Below, piece by piece: positions 10,816 to 25,000 of a stretch of 64,000 nucleotides of DNA. The DNA is from Agelaius tricolor (lineage: Eukaryota > Chordata > Aves > Passeriformes > Icteridae), in assembly GCA_023055355.1 (NCBI GenBank), contig JALJCS010000004.1, positions 13,918,001 to 13,982,000 on the forward strand, in the 5' to 3' direction. A model generated the notes under the pieces. That model saw nothing but the letters and a program-made list of their open reading frames with translations, was not told where the DNA came from and made no database searches. Within the stretch, counting starts at the first letter, position 1. Each line of letters opens with the position of its first letter. The position numbers and the translations under genes are program-made.

Positions 10816-13800
10816 AGAGCTTTAAGTGTGATTGGTCACACACAGCCCTCAGCTTGATTCTTTAAATGCTTGTTTGCTACCATGTATATCTGAGGAGTTT
10901 TCCATGAGGTGTGACTGTTGTCTTCAGGATCATTCTCGTTTACCTATTGTGCCTTCAGGAATTCTACCAAGCCTTCCAGGCAAGGAATCCAGTTCTATGC
11001 TGCTAGCTGCACCCTGAGCTGGGATAGCAGCTTGCCTTTGGGTGAGTGCTGTTGTCTGGGCTTCAGTGAGGGCTGGTGACACTTTGCCTGCCGGAAAGGG
11101 TGATCCATGAGAGGAGGGCCTTGCACCCACCCAAGCTGGCTCTTTTGTTAGCCTTCCCTTCAGAGGGATAGATTGGAGGAGATTAACACCTGACAACCAA
11201 ACACCATACTGTGATTTTTTGCTTATTAACACCAACCCTGCGCCTCTCTCTGTAAGTGGGGAAGGTTCATTGTGGGGCCAGCACAAGATGCCAGTAGTTT
11301 CAGCACCTAGCTGTGATGGACATGTAGAGGAACCAACAGCTCCATCCCCAATCAAAGACTTTGACAAAAATTTTAGAAAAAAAGTCATTTTCAAGGGAGA
11401 AATCCCCTGAAGCCCATAGGTTCTACCACAGACCATTCCTTTTGACATAAGTAAGGCTTGACCCTTGAAGACCAAGTTGACTTTTCCTCAGAGACTTCTA
11501 AAACAGAACTGTTGCATTCAGTTTGGCTGATTTCAAAGTCTAATCTGGAAGACAAGGTGTCAAACCAATGCTATGCTCTTTTTGGCCAGGAAACTTTGGC
11601 TGTCCTCAGGCATGTTGTATAAAGTCCTGAAACACCACAAAGCCATGCATGTAAAATGGTGCTGTATTGACCTTTTAGAGAAGTCTCTCTCAGAGCTCCA
11701 GGAAAGTCTGTTCCCTGGGAGTCTGAGAAGAACGTGACCTCCAGAGCATTTCCAGGAAGGTCCTTCTCAGAGATTGGGGTAGGGGCTAAAGAGAATATCT
11801 GCCTTGTTTTCTACAACTTATCCCAAGGCATGGGCAAGTGCTACATGTAGCACACTGGCCACACCAGGCCTGAATTTGGGTGACAGAAGCGAAGTAAAAC
11901 CCCTGCTAAAGGCTCCATCAACCACAGGTTTCTCTTCCATGTCCAACAAAGCAGCTAAGGTACTTTTGAAGAACTGCAGTTGCCCACAGGAAATCTTTTC
12001 TGCTCACCACAGCTGCTTTGGTGCCTCCTGCCAGGGAAAGAAAATCCATCAGAATTATCTGCAACCTGTGAAGGAGCCCAATACACCTCTGTTCCTAAAA
12101 CATCTGAGGGCTGCTGCAAGGAGAGCAGCTGGGAGCATATGGCTTGTGTTTTCCCAATCACAATAGTCGACTGAATCAACATGTTCTGGCAGCATTTGCA
12201 GGTCAGATGCCAGGCTACACTGTGAAACTCCCTTGCCTGCTCTGCCATCCTCCCAGTCCTCTTCCAGGGGCAGCACAAATGCCAAGATTACCTCAGATTA
12301 CCTCCAACACACAGTTTGCCAGGTTTAAAAATCCGATTCATAGCTAAACCATATGCTTAGGTTTCTATGAGCATGGTTCTAGAGATGATCAGGCAGAGCC
12401 ATGATAAAAACCTTGGTCAAGGTGACCGAGTGAAAAAGGTCCCCCTTTTTGCTTTGACTTTCTGCTCCTCCAAGGGCTGGGAAGTACCCAGCAGCAGTTG
12501 TCTATGTAGCATTTTACCAGTGAGATTTCCCACAGCTGTCACTCCCATCCAAAGTACACTGGGGATTTTATCACAGCCTTCTCCCATCTCCCTGCAAAGA
12601 CTTAGTGAGAGCTCTTCCTGTACTGAGGCATTCCTGAGGAGGCACAAAGGCATGAGGAATGGAGAGCAGCACTGTTCATTGCCCCTTTCCAGTATGTTGA
12701 GACTGACCCTTCCCAGCTATCTGGCCCGCTTAAAATCCTCCAGTGTCTCAGACTGGGGAGATGAGAGATGTAAAACCTCTTACTCCTAAACTGAATCATT
12801 CTTCTGAGAAAGAGTGCTTAAGGCATTTAGCCCCAACAGCTCTCCCGGCAGCATCCCTGCAGATGTTCTGAGAACATAGACATTCTGGGCTCCTTCAGAC
12901 ACATGAAGGAGCTGGTAACTTCCTGCTGCATTTTCTTTCTTTGTGAAGAGGTACCTGCACAATGCACAGGAAATTTGGTTGTATGTGTTGAGGGGGTTTG
13001 TGTGTGTCTGTGTGAGCTGTGAATGTGTGTGCTTTTCTGTTCAGATGCCTCCAGCTAATTTAGTACTTAATTGAATTATAAACTTGGCTTCAAAGAGTGT
13101 CCCTGGAAATGTCAGGATGGCTTTGTCACACAGCCATCTCATGCCACAAGGCAGGAAAAAGACTTTTGCTGTAGCATAAGGAACTTGAAGCCTAGAAAAT
13201 CATCTGGAGTTACCTGGATTTTTTTGTAATAACTAACTACTGTTGTAATTCACTAATTCTTGGTGAGGCCTTCCAAGGTTTATGACAGCCTTTGCTTCTT
13301 GGATGACTTCACATTCCCACATGGTGGCAGCTGGTGTTTGGACAGATAGACTTGGCTGAATAGTCTCAAGTTTCATGTTATATCTAATCCAGTCTAACCA
13401 GGACTTCTGTCCTGTTCTTCCCTGCCGCTGTTTGCCTGTTGCTGCTGTTTCCCATGTGTCAGGTCCAACATCAAGGAAGGTAAAAGGAGGATAATTCATC
13501 TAGCTGACTGCCTGGGAAGCATCTCCTTTTTTGATTCAGTTTGTTTTCTTTTGCAGAGACATGACACTGTGTAGCCTGGTAGTACACAACAGAAGAAGCA
13601 CAGGGACAGAGGGAGGAGGGAATGAGACCGGCCCTGACTGAACTGCCTGCTGGCAGGCTGGAGAAGGCATAGCATGAAATTGTGCTCCAACTCATGCATC
13701 TTCATGGCTTCCATAACATGGTCAGCCTTGTAAAATCTAACTCTGAATTGATGCTGTTTGTTGCAGGAGTCTGGCAGTTCTATATGCCCATGTCAATCAC

Positions 13801-16724
13801 CAAACTGCCACTGCACTCATAATATCTCTGCAACAGACTAAAGGTATCAGACATCCATATCTCACATCGGGAGTCTTATCAGCAGCACAGGATGGATCTT
13901 AGTTCTGCTTTTCTTATGGGCGGCTTGTTTACAAAGCTTAGCTCTGACGATGTTGCGGCTTTTACCCATGACCTGGTGGGCTTTGTGAGCCCCAGCTTTC
14001 CTTCTTCCTCAGTTTATCTCCAGCTTTTGGGATGCGTAGTTGAACTGGATGTGGCCTGCAGCTATCTGTTGCCTTTTCCCTCAGTGGGACAGTTCTATGT
14101 TGCCTCCAGACACGCAGTACCTGTAGCACTAAGTTTTTGCCACAGGCTGTGCAGGTTGCAGACAGTTGTAATACCTGCTCCCTGGTGGTGATTGCCTGTG
14201 CTTGACTTGCTTTTCTTGCAGTGATCAGCCCCAGACAGAAGTTGTGCATGATGCAGGAATGTGGATGCACTCCTGAAGGAGCCTGGAAGCTGGTAGGTGA
14301 CTGGAACATATCATGCTAGAGTTGTACGGGATTTTGAGGGTTGGTGATTTGTATAGGAGAGAACAGCATGCATTACTCTGCTGTAGGGTGGAATGTGCTG
14401 TTTTCTCCCAAGGGCTTCAGATTTTTAGTTTCTGCTTATTTCCTGGTGGGATGCTATAATTTTTTTTTCCATCTCCCACTTTTGGTCTAGATACAATTCT
14501 GACAAGTTTCAGAAGTGTTTCGTGGCTTTTCCAGTGGAGTTTCTGGACTTCGTAGCTAAGGTGGAGGTGTTCTGTGCCCTTAGGGGACCAACTGCTGGTA
14601 TACAACAGTCTGGGTTGATGCAAACATACTCAGAGTGATGAAAATACTTCTCATCCCTTTACAAGTGCTTTTCTCATCGTTACGTAGTTTACCTAAGAGG
14701 TGGGTAGGAAGTCTTGATATCATCTCTGCTGATTACAACAAATTTAACAAGTATTATGTGAATGCTTGAAATTCTAGACACCATCCATCTGCATATCTCT
14801 AATATCCCAAAGCTGACTACATTCAAGGCCAGGATTTGACATCTTCCTGCCTTTGTGATACCTCAGTATATTTAATTCAGTGCATATAGCCTAGAGTTAT
14901 TTCTTAAATGCTCTCTCATTTTTCCAAGGACATGGACCTTATCATCCAGATGTCACCATCCATTCCACCATGATTGAATGTGACTCAAGGGGATTGTTTT
15001 GCTGTAGTTCACTACTGTACAACTATTTTTGTCATCAGATGTAACCTGGTACATCTAATTCTGTCATTATGACTCTTAGCCTGAGGGCTTCACATCAGCC
15101 TGACAGTGTGTTGTCTCAGGGCTTGTCTTGGCCGGAGATTGTTTTAGCTGTGGTAGCAGCTGTTTGAGAGTTGTGTGACTGCTTCCTACATTTTTTCAGC
15201 TTAGCTCTGTGAATAGCATCCAGGGTAAAATGTGACAGGCCTCAGCATGGACCAGCTTATCCCTGAGGAAACCGGCACCTCATCACCAGCCCTGTTCACT
15301 TAGCAGTGCTCCTCTGAACTGAGGAGCAAGGCAGATGCTGAGTGACAAATGTGGTCAGCCCAGAGTCCAGGTCATTAAATTGTACCAGGCAAGTATCATG
15401 ACAGGACAACTCTGGGGCCAAACTGGGAAGTCAGACTATGAATCAGAGTGTAGATCAAAGATCTGTGGCCAGATGTAGGCAGTGCTGAGATCAACACTCA
15501 TGCAAGATAGCTTGGGTAAGTTGAAGCCCCTCTGAAATGGGGCTCCTGGGCTGAAAGGAGAAAGTTGTGTTGCAAACAATGAGGTTATTTAGTTCTCATA
15601 GATAGAAGGGACTACTGTAAAGATGTTCTTCCTCTACTGGGTTAAGTACCAGTTCCTCCACTTCAGGAGGATTGGGGTGTTGGGCCTGAGGCTAGTATGT
15701 ATTCCATCTGCACTTAACGTGGTGCAGAAATAAATCTGAAATATTTTACTGCCAGTTATAAAATTATGGATTTGCTCCACTGTCTCTGAGGAAAGAGGAA
15801 CACTGTGGCTGAGTGTCAAAGTTTAGATGGGAACTACTGAAAGCAAAGCAGATTTTATTAACAAATGATCCAAAATAGCCCCAAATGGGGCTCAGGCAAG
15901 CACACTACAGTGACCAAGAGCCTACATTTGATGAAGAAATTGGCATGCCAAGGACTCAGTGTGATACCCACTTCCTGCCTGAGGAGAGCTTGTGTCCTCC
16001 CTGAGCCTTAGGACTCGGAAGGACAATGGCAGGCTAAACTTAAAGACAGAGACAAGGGATAGATAGTAGGAATTTAATACGTATCAGTCTCACTCTTATT
16101 TTCAGAGTGTTGATTTTACCGTAACTGAACCAAAGCTAGTGACCTTCTGTATTTTAGTTAGACTGTGGAGACCCTAATTAGACTAACAATACATTCTGAG
16201 CTCCACCTGTATTCCCTTTTGCCCATACCAAAATTTATTTTAGAATGTAGGAAGAGTGTTGTAGAGCTACCAGAGAGAATGACATTGATGTTAATGGCAG
16301 TCACATCTGTTATGACTGGAGTCAGGTAGAAGAGAAGCAGTTGGTTAGCTGAGGATGAAAAACTGCCTGGCATCCTTCTAACAAGCCACCTTTTCTCCTC
16401 AGTTCCCTTTTTGGCTGCATCAGCTCCTCAGGGTAAAAATTACCATGTATTTGTGTGGCACCCGACATTTCTTTTACAACTCCTTTAGGGCCCCTTGGTG
16501 GAATGAGGATTTACATATATTTACCTGTGGCCAGAGCATGTTCCACCACTTGCTTTGAGGAAGGGAGGCTGAGTGTGGAGGAAAAAACACATTTATCCCT
16601 CAAACCCCAACAGTCTTTGATACTGTCTTTGCTCCTAGAACTGGCATCAGTACACAGGGGGGACAGAGCATGGGGAGTTGATTTCCACAGCTTGTTCTGC
16701 CAAGCTCATTTGAAAAGAAAGCAG

Positions 16725-17105
16725 GGTAGACAATATCTACTGTTCTTCCCGTGTTTATCCAGGTCTTTGTTTCATTGTTGAAGGCAGTCAGGTTGGTCAA
16801 GCATGGTTTCCCTTTAGTGAATCCAGGCTGACTGCTCCTGACCACCTTCTTGTCATCCATGTGGATGGCCTTATTTCAGAATGAGGTGTTCCATCACCTT
16901 TCCAGAGACTGAGGTAAGGCTGACTGGCTAGTAGTTCCCTGGGTCCTTATTCTTGCTCTTTTTGAAGACTGGGTGAGATTTTCTGTCCTCAGGCAAATCT
17001 CCTGACCACTGTGGCTTCTCAAAGATATAGGGTATAGTTGTAGGAGAAGATCACACTGCAACTCTTCGATACCTTATGCATTGGGTCTGGATGAGAAGGG
17101 GTGGT
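16725..17105 (-). mobile_element. CR1 LINE fragment (reverse transcriptase region), antisense
   Basis: Read on the - strand it carries CR1 landmarks: 'gggaactactagccagtcag', 'ctctggaaaggtgatgga', 'gatgacaagaaggtggtcag', 'cagcctggattcactaaagg', 'gcttgaccaacctgactgcc' and 'gatattgtctac'. The same block occurs in the + strand CR1 near 51540. Both ends are truncated and stops interrupt the frame. Confidence 0.8.
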
Positions 17106-18991
17106 GGATATTTTATCCACTGTCAGCACCTTTCTTCTGCATGTTTTGGGATAGCTGAAGACGAGAAGGGAAAGTTTCAAATTCTGTAGTTCAGCAGCAA
17201 CAGTGCTGTGTGCTACTATGCAAAGAATATTAACAAGTAGACCTTTCTCAGCACTGGATTACACTTCACAGTACTAAACAAGTGGTAGCTGGGCATCTGT
17301 GGTTACAGTTTCCACATACTCCCAAATGCTACAAGTCATGCAGCCTTTATTTTGCAGCTGATCCAGATGGGAATATTTATTATTTATATATCTGGTTTTA
17401 ATTGATCAGTTAACTTACCGTTTGCCTTAATGCTCTGTAAACGGAATCCAAGAGACTTTTTTTTTTTTTTTGTGAATTAGAATTAAAATCCTGTGTATTC
17501 AGTCTGAAAGAAAGCTTTGGAAATCTATGATGCTGGTTGTGCTAGTACAAAAGATGACTTATGGATGGAACTTCAGGTTCATGTTAGATGCCAGTCAACA
17601 GTTAATAAATACACATTTGGAAGTCTGCCCCCAAAATGGAAAGGCAAGGATATACACATCCTCACTTGTTTGTTCCACAGGACATGGATTGTAACTGATG
17701 TTTTGTGTGGGCTGTGGAGAGGCAGAGGCAAAAATAATAACAAATCAGAGTCCTCTAGAAAAATCAGAATAGCCACTCTGTGAGTCCTCTGGAAAGCTTA
17801 CACTGGCACTTTTGTCTAAACAAGTCAACCCAGATGTACTCAGTTAAAAATATATCTCCTTTACAAAGCTATTTGCTGCCTCGACACCAAGTGTAGCCAT
17901 AATTTCTGTGTTAGACTTCCTGTGGCTATCACATGAGCTTATGAGTCAACCCATTAGAAGCTTTTCCAGTTATTAACCATGTCAATAACTGAGAACATAA
18001 GTAATCTCACAGCACTGTGCTTGTGAAGCAAGTAAAGAAAACTAAAGACACTGAGACACTACCACTTTCAAAACAAGGAATAAAGATGTTTTCCTCTGCT
18101 TTCTCAGTTTTATTGCTTTTAACCAGTTAACCAAATTTCAAAAAGAAATGCTCTTTCATTCTACTGTTGCTACAGCAAACCTGTGGTTTGTCTCTAATCC
18201 CTTTTATGTCTATCTCATATAAGTCCTAATTAATGTTTAATTCCTTACTAAAGTCTTCCATTAAGGATTCACTTTATTTCTGGGAGGCACAGGGCCATCA
18301 CAACTAACATGTATCATTTGTTTGACAGTTTTATGGTTCAGCTGGAACAATTTGCAGAGCTGTCTATCAGTATCTTCCCTGTAGCTTTGCAGCCTTTCTA
18401 TTTTAGTCATGAACTGCAGAACAGAGCAGAGTAACAGGCCACTAAGTGATACTTAGAAACTGAAGGAATAAAGTTCAGAAAAGCCACTGGAATACTTGGC
18501 CTAATAATTGATCATGTTGTTTTAGTTGTTTTGCAAGGTTTAATGCTAGTACATTAGAAGAGTAGCTGTGCTTCAGAGACATCTTCTCAGTAGTGCAGGA
18601 CTTGCAATATTTTTGTTTCATGGGTTTACACAGTTTTCTCCATCAAGAAGTCACACTAACTGTCAGTTCTCTGAAGCTGTAGGGGGGGTTACAGATACCT
18701 CTGCTGTGTTAGCATGGCCTTGGCAGTGCGCTGCGAAAGGCTGGTAAAAGCCTTTCTGTGCTCTCCCAATGTTTGGGCATCATCTGATAAGGCACCAGAA
18801 GGAGGAAGGAAGATATGTCAACAATTTCAGCTGCTGGGCAACTCTGCAGGTGCATTGCCTTGCAGGACCAGAAGAAACCTATGCCCTAAGCCCTCCACAG
18901 TTGGGCAATTTCAAGCTGGCTGTGATATGGCTGTGCATCTCCTTTAGGTACTTACATATAAGTCTTTGACATATATCCTCCCCTGCACTAC

Positions 18992-19016
18992 CTATCAAGA
19001 CCTTGTGTCTTGATAG
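18992..19016. repeat. Perfect inverted repeat (10-bp stem, 5-base loop)
   Basis: CTATCAAGAC, loop CTTGT, then GTCTTGATAG. No flanking element or target duplication identified. Confidence 0.7.
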
Positions 19017-22000
19017 ATTTACCTGTGGTCACAGGTGTACACGAGCCATTAATAAGTGGTGACAGGTTGTGATAACATTCCCATTTCAGTGTGATTCCAA
19101 ATGATAGTGCAGAATATTCATGGACAGCGTTCATACAGCTTCTCCATGAAGCCCATTTTTCCACAGGAGCAATGACCAGTCTCACGGCAACAGCCTCTTG
19201 CCAGCTGCTTCACCATTTCATACAGTGCTCTCTACAGGATTTTTGTAATGGCAGGAGTCTGCTAAAACACACAGCACTGTCATGTGAAAACACAGGGTTT
19301 GCACCTCAGGCTTATGGCCATGCTTAGCCTGATGCACAGTGAGAAAACAAGTAATCCTGAAATTATGTGGGCACAGTGGTACCCAAGCTAAAGTAAGGTG
19401 GACTTGTTGCATGGCTTGAAAGATTGTTGCTGTGCTTGCCCACGGGTTTCCATTCAAAGAGCAGGTGTCAGTTACAACTGTGGGTAGAAATGAATGGGAA
19501 ATCTTCTGATGTAAGGTCTTCTCATTTGCACAGTGGAGGAGTGGGTGTGCTCAAGTTAACTGAGTACTCTTTTTCAGGGAAAAGAACACTTAAAATAATG
19601 CATGTTAAAATGGGCTGTTTTCGAAGATCGCACAACATATTAAAAGAGACCACAAGGTCATTCAGCTTCGGGGGTTTGCAGCTGCTTCCCGCACAGAACA
19701 TGTGAATACTTCTGCACAAGTTAGAATTCCCAGTTTTACCTCCTTCTGAAAATGGACTAGTAAACTCATTGAACTGGAGCATAACTGCTTTCCTCTAGAG
19801 CCCAAAGCACATTTAGCAGCTCAGCAGATATGAGCATTGCACACTCATTTGGGATGTTATGGATATGTGCATCTGTACCATTACATTCTGATGTGCAGCC
19901 TAATCTGGGCAGAACAGCACTATTGGAGGGATGAGATAAACACAGTGCATCCATTTCAAGTAGTCCTTGCACTCATCCTTCCCTATCTATTGACATGATT
20001 AGTAAAAATGTATATGCATGCACAGACACAAATACACAGATAGATACTCCTCTTACCAAGAGAGTCAACTGTCAGTTTATTGTCAATCAGTGGTTACTGT
20101 CTTCAAATGGGTCTCCTTAGAGTCATGACATCCAAAGTTATCCTTTTTCTGCATAGTAGTTTAATTTTTCTTCATGGGGCATATTTTGCTGCTCCCAGAT
20201 TTCCATCTGACTAAACCTTGAATTTTCCAAAACAGATGCTCTTCTTTGGCTTGTATTTTGCAAACTTCAACCATACTGATAAAAATTTCTTTACAGTTGT
20301 TGGACTTTTTTGGTTGAAGGTGGAAGGATGAAACAAACTATAGTAGCAAGAGAAACAAAATGGAACTGACAAATATCTTTGATAGCTATTTATGTAAGAA
20401 GTAACAAAGTATTCTGTGGGTACAGGGTAGCAAGGCAGTAAAATCTAGAGGTGTTTATGAGACTGACTTTGAATTTTAATAGTTTACCCTTCCTAAAACT
20501 AACCATTTTCTTTTCAAGAGATCTATCTTCAAAAAACTCCACAAATTAGAATTTAAACACAAATTATTTTACCTGAAAAATTTCTGCTGGCCACAGAGGT
20601 GACCAAGAAAAATGAGGTGCTCTTTGCAAAAAATATGTTTCATTTAATTTTTTGCTTTCTTGCAAACTTTGACCTTTTCTGAATTACAAGGCTGCTAGCC
20701 ATCTCTAAACAAGGCAATCCTGTTGGCTGAGCCAGCAACACTCGAGTTCCAGCAGATGTTAGCTGTCATTGCTTCATTGCTGGTCACTTCTCATGGGTCT
20801 GCTCAGGGAATTTCACCTTTTGCTTTTCCTAGTCAAGCTGCAGCTCATTGACAACATAAAATATGTCAGACATTCACTGACACATTCTTGCTTGTCTTGG
20901 TGCTGATGTTTGACATGGCACCAACACACTGTGCTGCCCAGTTGACACTGTGTGTCAGTTTTTCTTCTTCATCATGTCTTCCCCCTATTGTTTGCATTTG
21001 TGGCCCTGGAACATTTTAACTGAATTTGCACCCTGAATCCAGGGGGTATCCAGTCAATTTTAATTTACCTTCTTCACCTTTGGTTCAAAACTGCTGCATC
21101 TTCTGTAGTATAAATGAATGACAGTTGAAATTTGCCCTTTTATGTACATTCCATCTCAACACATGCTCTGACTTCAATTATATCTTCATATTTACATCCC
21201 TCTTTAAGCAGGTAATGCAGAATGATTTAAGATGCTTTTAATACTGGATGCCCTGACAAAAAACAAAGCACAATACTTAGTTACAGCACTCAGCTGCCCA
21301 ACTCTATTGGTGATTGTCATCATATGTTTTGCACCAATTTTTACTTCATTAGATACTAGTATGGATGAGTCATGACCTCAAATACCATAGATGTACAATA
21401 TTACTTGTACAATGCCTTAAGGTGTCTGACATATAAAGTTGACGTAGGACTTGCTGCACAGCCTCTGGAAGCCTGCAAAGGAATTGTCTTTTTTTTTCCT
21501 CACTTCTGTCACCCAATTTTGTCCATGAAAACAAGAAATTATTCTCATTATTCATGTAAATCTACCCTGATTATTATCCATCTGAATGTCTTCCTTGTTA
21601 CTGTCTTTGTTTCAAATTTTAGAGGATGTTCGGTGGTACAAGCATACAGTGGATGGATTCTGTGCCAGTCTCAGAGCCTAGAGGAGATCTGAGATGCAAA
21701 CTTTGTTATCTTATTGTGCCAGATGAAACAATGGGAGATAAAAGGGTGGGAACTAGCTAGCTCAACCTAAACCACCCAGAAGGCAAGAGTTAGCTAGTCC
21801 CTGCAGAACATCTCCCTGAGATGTCTCTGTCTGAAGTCTCTGCAGTGGCAAATCTTCTACTGATAGCAGAGAAAGCCTCATTTCTGTATAGCTAGAGATA
21901 GATGGAATGAATCCCCATTATTCAGATTATCTACTTCTGCCTGAAGCAAAGACAGGAATATCTCAGTACTGCCTAAACCTAAAATTTCATCAAAAAGACT

Positions 22001-25000
22001 CTGGCACTGGCAACAGATCACCAAACACTCCTGGTCTAATCCTAAGGCTGTGTACAAAACTTGAAGCCTTTCCCTTTTAGACACTGCCTTTCGGGATAGT
22101 AGCCAGTGGCAATAATTTTGTAACTAAAGCAGATGATGTTTTAAATTAATTTTTCCACTTCCTTCCTCTCTCAGTCACAACGCCCATTATGAGGTTGCTG
22201 ATACTCCTTCCAAAATCTTTTTCAAACAGAGCACAAAAGAAAAGATGGTTTCTGACCATAATGACATCAGGCTTTCTCTTAGAGTTTTTGCCCAGAGGCA
22301 CAAGAGGTATTGATGGCTCAGCCTGTCCTAGAAACGTCAGAATGCATGAGGTTCACAAAGCCACGCATTAAATGAAGTGTACAGGACTCTGTAGCTGTCA
22401 GACATTAATTTAACAAAAATAAAGCTTTGCTATATAAAGAAGAGTCAGTCAACTTCGCTGATGGCCTCCTGCCTCCTGGACTAATACAAAGTTGTCCATA
22501 AGGAGAGAGGGACAAGTCCACTGACTTACCAGAAACAGGATCTTGCCACTTAGTTTTTAGTTCACCTAAATGCTTCCATTTGTGCCTTCAGTTACAAAAT
22601 TACTGTTTTCTTGGCAGGATTGCTCTTCACATAACAGAGGATAGGTGTTACCTTTTTTCTTTCTGAATTACCAGAAGATTTGGATCTTAATTCATTATCC
22701 ATTTAACTGGAATGGGCTGCTAGTCTCCTTTGGCAGACTTGAAGTGCTCTCCTTCCAGATGCAAACTTAAGCCAGCATCAAAAAGGTTAAAAAACTCTCA
22801 GGACCTCTGTAGCTTCGGTCACTTACACTGTGGTGTCTTCGTTCTTAATGCTGCTGCCGATTTAAATTCTGTCAGTCCCACAGCACTCTTTTTCTCAGCA
22901 CACCTTATTTGAGAACCATCAATTAAGTAAAGTATTAAGGAGTTCAGAAATTAGTTTTTAAAAGGATTAAAAATATTCTTTGCTAAGAAAATGGATTTTT
23001 GCATGAGTGGTTCTGTTTATAGAAGGATGGCAGCATTTTCTAAGGATAAAAGAGTCCTCACCCTCTCCCTCATATAAATCAACTGGCAGTTGAAATATTT
23101 TGGAGGAGAGGAGATATATCATGATGAGATTTCATGAGAGATGTCACTTGGCTGCTTGCTCTTCTGAGAGTGTTGTATGTCACTGCAGTCATAGCATGCT
23201 TCCCCTTGCCAGGAGGTCTGGTAGGGAAGTTTAGGTTTGGCCAAATGTTCCTTTAGTTCATTTTTTGCAATTTGCCTAAAAGGAAATTAAAATTTCATCT
23301 GAGAATCTGCATGATTTTTTGATAAACTGTAGGTTAATAGCTTTGGGCTATTTAAAACAGCACTACTAAGCATGTCAGCACAATCTGAGTGCAAGTTCTA
23401 TGGCACAGTGCAGACTTAGTTTTAGCACTGACATAACAAGTTTCTCTTTCAAAGAGATCAAAAGTCTTCAGACACTTGCACCAGTTCCTTCTAGAGTGGA
23501 AGAATGTCCTCTGTGAATAATACTGACAAAAGTCTCACCTGGTGGGAAATCCAAACACACTTAATGTGCTTTATTGCATGTTAAGGACATCAGTGCTGCT
23601 CTAAATCTTTGTATTTTGACTGGTTTTCATGGAGTCTATAGAAAAACATTTACACTATTTCTCAGTTCTGCATGGAATCTTAACAGGACTATTGAGGTCT
23701 GACTAAGTTCCTGCCTGTTTCTGTTGTTGATTTTCCTCTAAAATTTTTCAAGAACTTGTATCTATAATTTTTGCCAGAAGGGGTCCTCCTGACAAATTTC
23801 CAGTGAAGTCTGATGAAAAAGAGAAAAAAAGGCTTATTTTCAGATGAAATTATGATTGTGAATATGTCTCATTTTCCAGAAAGTATGTCTTAGTGGTTAG
23901 TGCATTGAAGCCCACATTTTCATATTCAGTTTTTGCTGACTCCCTTGATTGCTCAGTGCTTTGGCTGTTCCAGTTGTTCATGTGACCACTGAGCACCTCC
24001 TTTTCCTCCTTGCCTTGCCCCCTGTTCCAGTTTAGAAATTGACACCTCTGAAGATTGTCTGCCTGTCAGTGTGTTTGTGCAGAGGTCTTGCAAAGTAAAT
24101 CTTTTTGACACTGGAACCTTTTTGCCACTGAAATTCGACTGCCTATGCATTACATGACTGCATCCTCATTTCCTCATTTCCCACTGGCATTAAGGAACTC
24201 CAGAAACCTTTAGTGATGGTTTGGGAAAACAGGCAGAGAGGGAAATACCGGATTCTCTCAGAATTTTTACTACTACTTTTGTTGTTCCAGAGTGGTGATA
24301 TGGTCTTTGGGAGCAAAAATGGAATAAGCTAAGTTAGCAAAAGTAACATTCTCACCTACCACAAGGGATGGACATTGCTCACAAAACCAAGCACAGATAA
24401 TCCCAAACAAGACTGTTTCTTCAAAATCTACAGGACACTAAGAATAAAAGCATCTCACAAACTCTGAAACAACCAGGAGTACTTAAACTTCCAGCTTCAG
24501 TTCAGATTTTTTCCATTCATTTGCATTTAATAAGGCAAGTTCCCAGACAAAATTTTGAGTATGTCTTGAATATATTGAGCCCTTTTTGCCATGTGCAAGC
24601 ATCTTTGCAGTGTCCATAAAATGTTGTCGTATCTGGGAAATGTTGGAGAGTAGGACATGAAGAATTTTTAAGAGAAACATTAATAGATCATTTCCAAAAT
24701 AAGGAGTAAGGACTGAAGTCTTGAGAACTTTCAAAGCTCGCCAACCTCTTTTTGATATGTGTAGAAGCTGTGTCCTTCAACTTTTTCATCACCTGGGAAA
24801 ATGTTTCAAATTTCAGGCCAAGGTACCATAGATATTTTCAAAGGACTATTGATTAGTTTCATTACAGGGGAAATCTGAGAAGTGAATGGCAGAGTTTCTA
24901 CAGACATGGATTATTTACCTCATATATTTACAAGTTCTCTCAAATTGCACCTTTTTTTTTTTTTTTAATTGGATGGGGTGCTTGCTCTGAGCTCAACTTT

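Noticed and set aside
24483..24734. 83-codon - strand open frame with a hydrophobic start
   Set aside because: No family resemblance, no splice signals in a sensible arrangement, length compatible with chance.
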